From: Stentor coeruleus
Lineage: Eukaryota; Ciliophora; Heterotrichea; Heterotrichida; Stentoridae
NCBI GenBank assembly: GCA_001970955.1
Contig: MPUH01000002.1
Location: forward strand, 124,001 to 188,000
DNA: 64,000 nt
Reading direction: 5' to 3'
The notes below the pieces were generated by a model that was given only the letters and a program-made list of their open reading frames with translations, was not told where the DNA came from and searched no databases. Below are positions 1 through 10,230 of this stretch, in pieces (the first letter of the stretch is position 1; the number at the start of each line of letters is the position of its first letter). The translations under genes were made by a program, and so were the position numbers.

Positions 1-933
1 TTTAATACCTACCCTTTGACACATTTTTACACCAGAGGTATTGGGTAAACAGATTTTCCAGGAGATTTTTCGATTGCAGAACTTTTGTTTAGGTCAAATA
101 TTATGTTTCTTGTTGGAGGGAGGAAGTCTTTATCGTTCCCACCTTCAAAACTTGTTGTGTGGGATGATGGGAAGCAAGCAATTGTTGGTGAGATTAGGTT
201 TAATGAAGAAATTAAAGCTTTGAAGCTTAGAAGGGATATTTTTTGTGTGGTATTTGAAGAAAAGATTTATGTGTATAATACTTCTGATCTAACAATGAAA
301 GATATGATTGAAACCTGTACAAATCCTAGAGGTCTCTGTTGCTTAAGCGCCACTTCTGAAAAAACTATAATGGCTTGTCCATATGTTATGAAAGGAAAAG
401 TTATTATAAAAAACTATAACGATGATGGGATTTTTATAAACATAGCCCATGACTCAGCTCTTGCGTGTATGGAACTAAATTTCGATGGGAGTATACTTGC
501 TTGTGCATCAGATAAAGGTACTCTTATAAGACTTTTTGATACTGAAACATTTGAATTATTATATGAACTAAGAAGAGGTATTGATAAAGCCGATATTTAT
601 AGTATAGCTTTTCACCCAACTTCAGAATGGATTGCTTGTAGTAGTGATAAAGGGACAATTCATATTTATAGTACTGGGGCTAATGTTTCTAATCATAAAT
701 TAAATTTAGCATTTATGAAAAGTGTGTTACCCAAGTATTTCAAAAGCGAATGGAGTTATGCACATTTTCGTATCAAAGGGACAAAGACAATATGTTGTTT
801 TGCTAAAGACAATTGTACTGTAATTCTGTTAACTTCAGTAGGAGATTTTTATGCTATAAATTACTCAAATCCAGGTGAATGCAAAATAGTAGAAATTAGA
901 AACTTATTTGAAGTTGATGTTGATATCCAATAA
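1..933 (+). CDS. PROPPIN/WIPI-type WD40 protein (WDR45-like), 5' end missing
   Basis: A phosphoinositide-binding seven-bladed propeller of the Atg18/WIPI family, closest in pattern to WDR45/WDR45B, acting in autophagosome formation at PI3P-rich membranes. The sequence shows SNIMFLVGG and KLVVWDD near the start, GTLIRLFDTET, the lipid-binding LRRG motif (family: F/LRRG) near 569-580, and SSDKGTIHIYS. Coding starts before the window: bases 1-37 read in frame into the main ORF once the 15-nt intron at 38-52 is removed (…TRD|FPGDFSIAELLFRSN). Without that intron the frame hits TAA at 46-48. The stop is TAA at 931-933. Family assignment is strong; which WIPI subtype is inferred. Confidence 0.9.
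38..52 (+). other. 15-nt spliceosomal intron in the WIPI gene
   Basis: GTATTGGGTAAACAG. Removing it joins two in-frame coding segments and eliminates an internal TAA. The joined protein matches the WIPI family across the junction. It has GTA at the 5' end, AG at the 3' end, and T9-A10 as the likely branch-point position, as in the other 15-nt introns here. Confidence 0.9.
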
Positions 934-1047
934 AAATGTACTCCTAATATTTATAGACATAATATCTTAATATAACATTTATCAAATTTAAATATCTAAA
1001 AAAGAAAATGGGATAATTAGTTCTGATAAAAATATATACTAGGTTAC

Positions 1048-1224
1048 ATGAAAATTACGAACGAGAAGAAGAAGCGAAAGGAAGGTAACGGGTCAGCATC
1101 GACTTCGCCTGAAGCTTATGAAGGAAAAACTAAGGGTTTCTACTTTGTATCACGTACAATGCTGTCACCGAATCCGGAAAGTTTCCCAGTACCAGCCTTT
1201 TGCTCAAAAAAAATAAAAAACTAG
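1048..1224 (+). CDS. Small basic protein with PNRC/EDC-like proline motif (58 aa)
   Basis: A short ATG-to-TAG reading frame with higher GC than its surroundings and a sensible codon pattern. The protein has a lysine-rich start (EKKKRKEG), a serine/threonine stretch, then the segment SPNPESFPVPAF followed by CSKK. This resembles the short SP-x-P-x-x-x-P-x-P-x-F motif of PNRC/Edc-type mRNA-decapping cofactors and their plant relatives (established family pattern). If right, it would recruit the decapping machinery. The resemblance rests on one short motif, so the function is a suggestion. It lies 114 bp after the WIPI gene on the same strand. Confidence 0.5.
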   Translation: MKITNEKKKRKEGNGSASTSPEAYEGKTKGFYFVSRTMLSPNPESFPVPAFCSKKIKN

Positions 1225-2224
1225 ACATTTCAACTGCTATGCATTGAATTCCAAGAGGGATGTGTAGTAGTTATCCTTATACCTCTAAGACAAGCACTAT
1301 TAATAACTTTATTTAACTAGTGTTTAAATATAAAGTTTTAGTTTTTTTCATTAGGGATATAGAAAAACAAACCAATATTTGTCTGATTGCTTTGAGGATG
1401 AGCTTCTTTTGTTTAATTTTATATAAAAAAAAATCTTGTGTTTTAAGCTAAGTGTGAGTTTTTTTGGAAGAAAAAAGTGTGTTTGAGGTTTTTTTATCGT
1501 GGGGTTTTGTGTCGGTGTGCTAGGGTGTTTTGGTGTTATGGTTTTTTGATTGTGTTTATAGTAAAAAGTATGATTGATTTTGAAAAGTGAGATTTTTTAT
1601 GTGGGATTTTTTTTCTGACAGTTTCGTTATTGGATGAACTTATTTTGATTTGTAGCTTTTTTAGGTTATTGGATATTGTTTTAAAAACTTATCTGAGGTT
1701 TATTTTTTTTAGTTGTAGAGTTTGTCTTGGGTAAAAACATGAAAAGTTTTTTTTCGGGTATGTGTATTTAGCCACAAGGATAAAATGTCTTTTTTTTTAG
1801 TAGTAAATTTTTGATTTTATTGTTTTTAGTGTAGTGAAGAATTAGGTTTTATAGTTTATGTGCTGTTATTGAGATTTTTTTTAAATTTATTAAGTTTGAT
1901 TATATAATAATCATCGATTGTTCATGAATGTTTACATTTAAAATTGGATTTTTAATATTTTGATTGAAAAAGTTATGTTGGATTATAGGATAAAACTGTT
2001 TGCTGTGGAAAATAAATATGATAATTGTGGTATTAGCATAATATTGTACTAGGCAATATAGAAAATATTGAAAAAATTGGTAAAAAATACAAAAAAAAAA
2101 TCTTTTAGAGTACTGAGAAATTTTCAAATAATTGTAAGTTTAAAAGACTTAAAATATATTTTATAGATATATTCATGTTATTAATAGAAACTTTGACTAA
2201 AATAATGCTTTTAAAATATAAACA
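1225..2224. other. Intergenic, G/T-rich on + strand
   Basis: About 1 kb between the 3' ends of a plus-strand and a minus-strand gene. From about 1320 to 1870 the plus strand is rich in T and G and nearly free of C, the composition seen after plus-strand genes throughout the window. Open frames here are low-complexity and not convincing. I see no RNA gene. Confidence 0.5.
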
Positions 2225-2809
2225 TTAATAATCAGGCTCATTGTCTATAACCTTTATATTGTCATCAAGTAGCCAAAAGTCTTGTGTTTCCATGCTAATC
2301 ATAGCTCTTTGATTTTTCTTTGGTGATACAGACTGAGGTTTAGTTAGGAAATTATTCATTATTTTCCCATAATACTTCGACATCCCCAGAATATTCTCCG
2401 GTTTCTTTTCGATATTTCTTATCTTCTGAATCGTTCCCTTAGTTTTCTTTTCACTATTTTTCTTTGACGGCAAATTCATTTCCCTTATATCATTTCCTCC
2501 TACCCTCGAATTAAATTTTGGTATGCTAAAATCTGAGAAAATAGGATCAGCTGAGATATCAAAATAAAAATGACTAGCAATTTCCCTAACACTTTCAGTA
2601 AACTTTGGTTCTAAGTATTTATTATATTCCAGGTTTTTCATGTTTGAATATATACTATTGAATTTCTGTGCCCAGTTCGAATCATCTTTATGAGGGTTGT
2701 TTTTAAGAGAAAATAGTACCCGAGCTTGTAATAGGTTTATTAGGTTTTCTATAAGTTTGTTATATAAAGTTTCTTGGTTTCTTGTTGAAAATCCACTATA
2801 AACTGACAT
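2225..2809 (-). CDS. Hypothetical protein, 194 aa
   Basis: Not recognised. ATG to TAA, preceded on its own strand by a C/A-rich stretch typical of 5' flanks here. The first ~65 residues are predicted helical (LYNKLIENLINLLQARVLFSLK). A basic middle region follows (SKKNSEKKTKG), then an acidic end (LLDDNIKVIDNEPDY). No membrane segment, signal peptide or known motif is visible. Composition is that of a real ciliate gene rather than random AT-rich sequence. It is divergent from the ankyrin gene across about 800 bp. Confidence 0.65.
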   Translation of the reverse strand: MSVYSGFSTRNQETLYNKLIENLINLLQARVLFSLKNNPHKDDSNWAQKFNSIYSNMKNLEYNKYLEPKFTESVREIASHFYFDISADPIFSDFSIPKFNSRVGGNDIREMNLPSKKNSEKKTKGTIQKIRNIEKKPENILGMSKYYGKIMNNFLTKPQSVSPKKNQRAMISMETQDFWLLDDNIKVIDNEPDY

Positions 2810-3604
2810 TATTACATAGTTTTAAAATATTTAGTTATATGTAAAATTATGTTTAACGTTAGTTTTTAAATATTGTTTGATTGTAAGGTTTTTGATTAGG
2901 TTTATGATTGATTTGGCATGTTTTGGAATATATGAGATTTGGATGTTTATTATGGATTAGGATTTTGTAAGTTATACTTGGAATGATTAAAGCTTTATGA
3001 TGAAAATTAGTTATGATATAGAGAAGTTTATAAGGAGGGATGTGTAGATGTGCTAGATAGTGATCTTGTTATGATAAGATTGAGTTTATATATTCATAAA
3101 CAAAGATTTTAGAGTTTATGGGTATAGAAACTACTGTTAAATATGATTGTAGTTTTGGTATATGAGTATGCTTGTGTATATGTTGTATAGTGAAATTTAT
3201 GATTTACTTTGATATAGTGGTAAAAAATATTCTCTTCAATAATCCATTTTTCGTCCCTATCAATCCTTTATCTTCAATAGCCTAATAAATATCCCAATTT
3301 TAACCATTTTCCCAACATCTTAACTATGAAAAAATCTTAACCCTATCCTTTCTTTTAGCAACCAAAATTTAAAATCAAATCATACTATCTAAATCATTGC
3401 CTGTACAACTTCTAACTTCTACCTAAATAATTCCTTATACCTTCTAATTCACTCTATTTTCTATTACAAACCTTATAAAAATTCTCATCTCCATCTTCAA
3501 CCACCAAATCCTCCAAAATCCTAAAAGTCCTCACCCCAATCTTATTTCCTACAAACCCAATCAAAACAAACAATAAAATCTAATATTGTTTCTAGATTAT
3601 ATAA
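2810..3604. other. Divergent intergenic with a sharp base-skew switch
   Basis: Lies between two genes transcribed away from each other. Left of about 3230 the plus strand is G-rich and C-poor (2881-2940 has 15 G and 1 C). Right of it the plus strand is C-rich and G-poor (3241-3300 has 16 C and 2 G). Read on each gene's sense strand, both 5' flanks are therefore C-rich. TATAAA directly abuts the ATG at 3605. No other feature is seen. Confidence 0.6.
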
Positions 3605-4621
3605 ATGGGTTGTTGTTTAAACCATCAAGTCGAGCCATTCCCTTTAACCTCTTCAAAAATTATAGACCTAAAAGAAATAACCTTTTTAGCTTCAGTCCTA
3701 AATGAAGTGAAATTAACTGTTCCAAAAAACGAAATCGATGAGCCAATTATCGTCATAAACAAAATCACATTGAATCCTTTAGGATACTCTCTAGTAAGTG
3801 GTCGTCTAAACAGTTTCAAAAGCTTAATCGAAGATATGGGAGCGAGTGTAACTATTATGGAAGGTATGATGGAACGACAAGATCTAAATGGCCTTGATTT
3901 GATTATAGAAAAAAACTATACTGACTTGCTTAGGTATTATTTACCTATATACAAGTTAGCTTTTCCACATAAATTCACTAGTATTGAAGATTCAGAGACT
4001 TCATGTTCTATCCCTTATTATCGAACCTTACACAAAACTCCACTTCATTTAGCTACTGAAAGAGGTTATATAGAAATACTTAAAATCCTTTATTCATCAT
4101 TTCAAAACACATTTACCCCTGAAAAATATAATATTCATCATGTTGATGAATACTCAGGTGAAAACTCAGCTCTTATTGCTTGTAAAAAATGCAATTTGTC
4201 GATTGTTATGTTTCTAAACGAACAATGTAATGCTGATTTTAATCTAAAAAGCAAAAGAAGCGAAAGTTCTTTACATTTAGCTGCTTTTGGGAGTAATACA
4301 AATAAGATAGAAAGTTTTGAAGTTATAAAATATTTGGTTGAAGTAGTGAAAATTGACTTGACTTTTCAATATGAAGAAATTTTATTGATATTAAATGATT
4401 TTCGTATTTTGGAGTATGTTGAGCAAAAACTTAAGGCTCAGAAGATTATATGCACAAAAGAAGAGGTTGAAAATAAGTATAGTATTTCATCATATAAAGC
4501 AAGTAAAGCTGTATGTGTGTTTGAAAATGACTCAGAGTTTACTATGGGAGCAATAAGCTCTATTGATGCGACAATGAGTGTGATAAATGCTTCATCTTTT
4601 TTAGATTCTGATTACAATTAA
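3605..4621 (+). CDS. N-acylated ankyrin-repeat protein, 338 aa
   Basis: Begins MGCC, the classic N-myristoylation (Gly2) plus palmitoylation (Cys3/Cys4) signal, so probably anchored to a membrane. Ankyrin repeats are visible from about residue 140 to 255: KTPLHLATERGYIEILKIL, a weaker NSALIACKKCNLSIVMFLN, and SSLHLAAFG followed by a long EVIKYLVEVVKIDL helix. The N-terminal ~130 residues may hold further degenerate repeats (LGYSLVSGRLNSFKSLIED). The C-terminal 80 residues are Ser/Ala-rich and unrecognised. Ankyrin proteins are interaction scaffolds; the partner cannot be told from sequence. The start is ATG at 3605, directly preceded by TATAAA. The stop is TAA. Confidence 0.85.
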   Translation: MGCCLNHQVEPFPLTSSKIIDLKEITFLASVLNEVKLTVPKNEIDEPIIVINKITLNPLGYSLVSGRLNSFKSLIEDMGASVTIMEGMMERQDLNGLDLIIEKNYTDLLRYYLPIYKLAFPHKFTSIEDSETSCSIPYYRTLHKTPLHLATERGYIEILKILYSSFQNTFTPEKYNIHHVDEYSGENSALIACKKCNLSIVMFLNEQCNADFNLKSKRSESSLHLAAFGSNTNKIESFEVIKYLVEVVKIDLTFQYEEILLILNDFRILEYVEQKLKAQKIICTKEEVENKYSISSYKASKAVCVFENDSEFTMGAISSIDATMSVINASSFLDSDYN

Positions 4622-5420
4622 ATGTAGAAAATGTTTTATGTATGGGAATATGAGTTTTAGATGTAATCAGAGGATTTTAATTTTATTTTTTTTATTTTTG
4701 ATATGGGTTGGATTGAGTTTTCGAGGAGGCTTTAGATGGGTGTTAATGATTTGAGAGTTTTTAAGTTCTGAGGAATTGTTGGTTTTTTTTTGAGTTTTGA
4801 CTGGTTTTTTTATTTGGATTTTTTGTAGATAGTTTTGATGCTGCTGATTTTTAGTCAAGATTTTTTATTTTTGTAAACCTATTTAGTTTAATTTGATATT
4901 CTTTTAATGGTGTTATTTAAGAATGAATCTCTTCTTGGAATATTTTTTTTGGGCTTTGGTTATAAACTATTTAGATTTTAATAATTTTTTTTGCTTTATA
5001 ATAAATGCTTCATTCTCTTTAGTTCTAACCTTCACCTTTGCTTTATTGGTGACTTATGAGCTTATATCTGAATTGATACTATTAAGATAACTTGATATAT
5101 ATAATGATGTATGAGATGATTCAGCTTAAAGTTTATGTTTATAACCAGGACATTATAATCATAAGTTTTTTTTTTAAGTTGGAATATTATTCTTTAAAAT
5201 TCATATCTTGTTTTATTTTCAGTATATATAGATTATCTCCTTTAACTTGTATATTCACAATGAATATTCACTTTGTAAACTTATACATAACACAACAAAA
5301 ATCATCTCACCAAAAACAAAAAAAATCTCTTTATCTTCCCAATATTTTTTTAAAGTCCAAAGTTAAACATTTTCATATAAAAAGCTAAGAAAAAGCGCTT
5401 CCATATTGGCAGTTATAAAT
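4622..5420. other. Intergenic between two plus-strand genes
   Basis: The first ~450 bp after the ankyrin gene are T/G-rich on the plus strand, as after other plus-strand genes. The last ~150 bp before 5421 are more A/C-rich. The open frames here are low-complexity (Lys/Asn or Ile/Tyr strings) and not believed to be genes. TATAAAT abuts the next ATG. Confidence 0.5.
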
Positions 5421-7529
5421 ATGGGTTGCGGTGGTTCTAAAGGTGAAGCTCATGCTCCAGGAGGAGAAGGAGATCTAGCAAAAGAGAATGACCCGAGAAA
5501 AGTAAACAAGCAAGGGAAAATGGTTGGGCAATACGATCGTGACGACAAAAGACCGGAAGACAATGACGCAATGGCCAAGGCCTTCGAAGTTGAATCAGCA
5601 GGAGGTGGTGAGCAAATAATGGCTGTAAAGCCTTGGCTTGGTGCAATAAAAGCACCAAGTAACCCTCCATCCATCCTAAACTCTCCACCATCAATAAACC
5701 TTGAACTTGAATACGTTTACGGATACAGAGTATTTGATTCTCGTCAGAATTTATTCTATACATCAGATCCAAACAGAGTAGTTTATATGACTGCAGCTTT
5801 AGGTGTTGTCCTTGACAAAACTAATAATACCCAACGTTTCTTTGGAGCTGGGTTAATATCAACAGCTAAAGGTCATAGTGATGATATAACCGCATTAGCC
5901 ATAACAAAAAATCGTGAACTTGTTGCCACAGGTGAAGTTGGAGCTAACCCTAAATTTTGTATATGGAACTCAACTAACCCTGAAGGACCTCCAAAAGTTG
6001 AATATAAACTTGGTAGAGGCAGACGTGGGATTAGTTGCCTTGGTTTTAGTCATGATGGGAAATATCTTGCTGTTGCTGATCTCCATAACGACCATTATGT
6101 ATCAGTATGGGATGCTACTAATGGCAAACTTGGAGAAACTAAAGGTGGACCAGATAAAATAATGGACTTAGCTTGGAACAACTCCACTTATACCTTTTGC
6201 ACAGCAGGGATTAAACATATTTATTTCTGGGACTTTACATCAGGTACATTACAAAGTCAAAAAGGGATATTTGGTCAAGCTGGAGAACAATCTAATATGA
6301 CAGCAGCCCAATGGTTAAACGATGGCTCTTGTGTTACAGGAGCAGGAAATGGCCAACTTTATATATGGAGAGATAGGAATTTACAAAGAACAGTCCAAGC
6401 TCATGAAGCTGGTAATCCAGTACATACTCTTGTTATAGTAAATGATAGAGTATTATCTGGTGGTAAAGATAATAAAATTGTTGAGTTTAATGCACAAATG
6501 ACTAAAGTTAAAGAATATCAAATGACAAGTTGTCCAAGAGCATTAGATATACATGGTGATAATATTCTTGTAGGGACAAGAGATGGGTGTATAACTGAAA
6601 TAAAATCTGGAAATAATAGAGAAATCCTTATGCAATCTCATAATGATGGAGAAGTTTGGGGACTAGTTGTTGACTCTTCTAATGGTCTTGTTGTTACTAC
6701 TGGTGATGATAATCAAATTAAAGTATGGAATATTTCCCAGAGAAAATGTGTTGGCACTGGAACTGTAGATAAAGTCAAAGGACAAATACGTAAAGCTGGG
6801 TTTGGGGCTAGTACAATGGCTACTACTGGAGTTAATCAACAAGCACGTGCTCTTGCTCTTAATGGGTCTAATGGTCATTTAGCTGTAAGTCATAATGATG
6901 GTCGTGTTACAATTCGTTCAGGTGTTAAAAATCTTGATACTATTATAACAACATTAAATGATGCTAAAGAATGGATTGAAGTTATGCATTATAGTCCTGA
7001 TAACACAAAACTCGCAGTAGGTTCACATGATAATTATATTTATCTTTATGATGTAGGACAAGGGTATAAATTACTTCATAAACTTCATGGTCATTCATCA
7101 TTTATTACAGGAATTGATTGGAGTGCTGATGGTTCTGCTTTACATTCAACTTGTGGGGCTTATGAGTTATTGTTTTGGGATGCTAATACTGGAAAACAAG
7201 TTACAGATGGGGCGACTAAATTTGCTGATGAACATTGGCATCAATGGAGTTTGATATTAGGATGGCCTGTTAAAGGGATTTTTGGAAGTGTTATTGATTA
7301 TACTCATATTAATAGAGTACATAGATCACCTGATGAACATATGGTTGCTACTGGGAATGATTGGGGATTAGTTGAAATATTTGGATTCCCTAATAGTGAA
7401 GGTGCTAAATCATTAGCTTATAGAGGACATAGTGAACATGTTATGAATGTTAAGTGGAACCAAAGAGGAGATTATTTGTTTAGTGCTGGAGGATATGACC
7501 AAGCAGTGATGCAGTGGAAGAAAAGATAA
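5421..7529 (+). CDS. EML-type HELP/WD40 protein, 702 aa, N-acylated
   Basis: An echinoderm microtubule-associated-protein-like propeller. The HELP motif region lies near residues 90-135 (LELEYVYGYRVFDSRQNLFY, then VVYMTAALGVVLD), followed by about a dozen WD repeats to the C-terminus, including GHSDDITALAIT, GHSSFITGIDWSADG and GHSEHVMNVKW. EML proteins bind microtubules or tubulin, and ciliate members are common in the cortex and cilia. An in-frame TTG lies at 5406, but the ATG at 5421 gives MGCGGSK, a textbook N-myristoyl/palmitoyl signal not usual in animal EMLs, so I chose it. Residues 2-90 are low-complexity and charged. Codon use is regular and no internal stop occurs. Confidence 0.9.
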   Translation: MGCGGSKGEAHAPGGEGDLAKENDPRKVNKQGKMVGQYDRDDKRPEDNDAMAKAFEVESAGGGEQIMAVKPWLGAIKAPSNPPSILNSPPSINLELEYVYGYRVFDSRQNLFYTSDPNRVVYMTAALGVVLDKTNNTQRFFGAGLISTAKGHSDDITALAITKNRELVATGEVGANPKFCIWNSTNPEGPPKVEYKLGRGRRGISCLGFSHDGKYLAVADLHNDHYVSVWDATNGKLGETKGGPDKIMDLAWNNSTYTFCTAGIKHIYFWDFTSGTLQSQKGIFGQAGEQSNMTAAQWLNDGSCVTGAGNGQLYIWRDRNLQRTVQAHEAGNPVHTLVIVNDRVLSGGKDNKIVEFNAQMTKVKEYQMTSCPRALDIHGDNILVGTRDGCITEIKSGNNREILMQSHNDGEVWGLVVDSSNGLVVTTGDDNQIKVWNISQRKCVGTGTVDKVKGQIRKAGFGASTMATTGVNQQARALALNGSNGHLAVSHNDGRVTIRSGVKNLDTIITTLNDAKEWIEVMHYSPDNTKLAVGSHDNYIYLYDVGQGYKLLHKLHGHSSFITGIDWSADGSALHSTCGAYELLFWDANTGKQVTDGATKFADEHWHQWSLILGWPVKGIFGSVIDYTHINRVHRSPDEHMVATGNDWGLVEIFGFPNSEGAKSLAYRGHSEHVMNVKWNQRGDYLFSAGGYDQAVMQWKKR

Positions 7530-7792
7530 ATAGTTAAGAAATTTCACATTTAGAAATAATAAAAGGTTAGTTAAATGAACCTTTTTATATGAATTTTTAG
7601 GATTTAGGTTGAATGCTGAAATACCTAAAGAAATCGAAATATATATGAAGATAAATAAAAAATCATAATTATAACCATTAGCACACATTCCAATAACAAT
7701 ATTTATTAATCTGACATATTAACATCCTGATAATAGTCTGAAGGCTATCAACATAACAAACATTTTTTTCAAGAATCTTTCTATATAAATAA

Positions 7793-8071
7793 ATGCCAAA
7801 ATATTACTGTGAGTACTGCAACATCTATCTAAAGCATAGCTCCCCTACAGGTCGTAAACAGCATGCTCACGGTCGCAAGCACATAAATAATAAAATCGAA
7901 TATTTCACCGAGTTCCTAATCAATCAGCAATCCTTAGCAAATCAAACCCAAACCACAACCCAAACAAACAACCTTCTCAACCCAGGGTTTTTCCTTAAAG
8001 AGCAATATACAGCAAATAACATATCCCAAGGTGTCTACCAACCTCCAAACTTTATCCCATTACCTAAATAA
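7793..8071 (+). CDS. SNRPC: U1 small nuclear ribonucleoprotein C
   Basis: A component of the U1 snRNP that stabilises pairing between U1 and the 5' splice site. It begins [13 protein letters not shown], with the zinc ligands C6, C9, H24 and H30 at the same positions as in animal U1-C, and the GRKH signature. The C-terminal half is Gln/Thr/Pro-rich, as usual, but short (92 aa against about 159 in human). This gene is notable here because the genome's introns are only 15 nt. It ends 47 bp from the convergent cyclin gene. The ATG is preceded by TATATAAATAA. Confidence 0.93.
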   Translation: MPKYYCEYCNIYLKHSSPTGRKQHAHGRKHINNKIEYFTEFLINQQSLANQTQTTTQTNNLLNPGFFLKEQYTANNISQGVYQPPNFIPLPK

Positions 8072-8118
8072 CCTTAAAAGTAGCATTATTAAATTATTAC
8101 CCATATCATTCAAACGTC

Positions 8119-8844
8119 TTATTGTTTCTGAAGTAAATCCAGTTTACTAAGAACCCTTCTAACAGTAATTTCAAGTTTTTCATTATCAAAAACAAACGAT
8201 TCTTGTAAACTCAAAAGCCAATCAGCTCGGAATTCCCTATAACCCAGACGATCTAAAGATAAGACAATACTTGCAATAGCTAGATTAAAATTCCCACTAG
8301 CTGCAGTTTCTGTATCAAGATAACATAATACAGCAAAAGAATGACAAGTTTCTATAATCCTTCCTGTACAAGGATGATCAAATGAATATTCTATAAGTGT
8401 ATCAACTAACTCACAAGGTGATGGAGTACTTAAATTCCACCCTAATTCTTTGAGCATAAATATCTCAGTTGTCACTATGGCGTCGATTGAATATCTATAT
8501 TCAAGCATTTTATGGATTGAATTAGGAGTTAGAACTTTACCTTCAGCAAACTTCATAGCTAAAGATAGTGAGATTATTCCTATAAGCTCTAGTACTGAAT
8601 GTTGGAAATTAGGCCTAGATGAAAGAAATCTATCAATGTAGCTACATGCTAAAAGCCCAGTACTAACTGAAAAATTCAAGTTCGGTGAGAGATCTAGAAC
8701 CCAGTTAAAAAGGGTCTCCCGGTAGTTTGAATTTATATGCCCAACTGCTAAGTATGATAAATAATTTGCTTCTTTGGCTTCTTCTGTTTTTTCTAAGAGC
8801 CAACACAAATTCTCTGTTAAGAAACTCTCAGAATTTCCGGGCAT
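8119..8844 (-). CDS. Divergent cyclin, 241 aa
   Basis: A cyclin-box protein expected to bind and activate a CDK. The N-terminal cyclin fold spans roughly residues 40-135: ETLFNWVLDLSPNLNFSVST, then LLACSYIDRFLSSRP, LIGIISLSLAMKFAEG, and EIFMLKELGWNLSTPSP (family: E..iL..L.W.l..pTp). A second cyclin-like helical half follows. It lacks a clear cyclin A/B MRAILVDWL motif and looks closest to D-type or generic ciliate cyclins. It starts at ATG (MPGNSESF). A second cyclin lies at 47312. CDK partner and cell-cycle phase are unknown. Confidence 0.85.
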   Translation of the reverse strand: MPGNSESFLTENLCWLLEKTEEAKEANYLSYLAVGHINSNYRETLFNWVLDLSPNLNFSVSTGLLACSYIDRFLSSRPNFQHSVLELIGIISLSLAMKFAEGKVLTPNSIHKMLEYRYSIDAIVTTEIFMLKELGWNLSTPSPCELVDTLIEYSFDHPCTGRIIETCHSFAVLCYLDTETAASGNFNLAIASIVLSLDRLGYREFRADWLLSLQESFVFDNEKLEITVRRVLSKLDLLQKQ

Positions 8845-10230
8845 AGTTCAATAATAACTAAAGATCAGAACCACAAATATAAGTAAAAGAGTAACATGCA
8901 TACAAATCATAATACAATTCCCTTAATTTCCTTGAAGGATTTAGATAATATACTTAGATGATGATATTTTTCCCAATTAAAATTATAATAAAAAGCTTAG
9001 GTTCTGACTAGATGCATAAAAATTGTAAGGGTTTATTATTGGTTATTATTTGTCATTTTTATCATATTTTGATTTGATTTAGTATCAAGTCAGGAATGTT
9101 ATTAGTTTATATAGTTTAAATTTTAGGGTTTTTGTTAAGTTTATATGTGATTTTAGGTTTGGTTTAGGTTTAGAGGAAAGGAAGTGATGGATTTTATAGT
9201 TGTGGAAGGGTTAGTTTATGTTTTGGTTTTTTCTTTAAAGTTTTGAGTTTTTTTCCCTTGGGTGGTGACGTCAATGAAGATAAAAAACTGAAAATGTTTG
9301 GAATTTAGGGTTTGGAGAGGAAAGTGTGGGTGTAAGGCTAGGTTTGTAGTTGGATTTTGGTTTTATGGTTGAAGAAGTAAGTTTGGTGAGATATTAAATT
9401 TCACTGATAAGAAATGAATTAAGCTTTTGGAAAGTAAGAGAATTTATGATGACTGTAGATGATATTTGGGTGTTTAAAAAGTGTTTGGGTGTATGGATAA
9501 TGTAATAAAAAGTAGTTTTAGTATGTGAGGTATAAATTTTTAGTAGAATAATTTACTATAAATTTTTTTAAAGGAAAGTATAATAAATGAGGGATTGTAT
9601 AAAAATTTGGTATTTCGACAACAAGAAAATGAAGTATTTAAAATTTGTTTTATTGTATAATTAAACTTAATTACTTGGTGTGATAGATATTATTTCTTTA
9701 GTAAGTATTTCATATTCTTAAATTTACTCTGAAAAAATGTTGTGGGGTTTAGGATTAGAGGATATAATAGGAAAGGGCGAAAGAGTAAAAGAGAAAGAAT
9801 AGGAGGATTTTTTATTTTTATGAAAACAGATACATAAGAATATGCATAATTTTCATCCTGCTTAGATGAAAATTTGAATAATGGTTATTTTTTTGTGATA
9901 TGTGTGTTATATTGAAATATAAAAACTTGGATTTGAGTTTTATATAATTTTATAATTACAATATTACTAAAAATATCAATCAACATGCTAATCTTGGTTT
10001 AAAACATTATATTGTTTATAGATTTAAGAAAGAGGTAATCAACTAATATTGAATATCCACCCAATCACTCAATAGTATCATTCTTCCTACAAATCATGAA
10101 AAACACAAAGCAAAAACCCCCTCTTTCATTCATCATCTAAAATAAAAATCTTCCCTCTCTAAAACTTACTTCAAAAAAAAGATTTCACTACAAAAACAAA
10201 ACACAGACTCATATTTTAAACTAAATAATC
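8845..10230. other. Intergenic 1.4 kb
   Basis: From about 9060 to 9960 the plus strand is G/T-rich, which is C/A-rich on the sense strand of the cyclin and so its 5' flank. From about 9960 to 10220 it flips to C/A-rich, the 3' flank of the dynein gene. A single TGACGTCA palindrome lies at 9266-9273. No gene or RNA was recognised. Confidence 0.5.

Noticed and set aside
5092-5388. A 98-codon plus-strand frame before the EML gene.
   Set aside because: Ile/Tyr/Phe-rich AT noise without any motif, in a promoter-like flank.
5437-5772. Two antisense open frames over the start of the EML gene.
   Set aside because: Shadow frames of a well-supported gene; Leu/Ser-rich without family resemblance.
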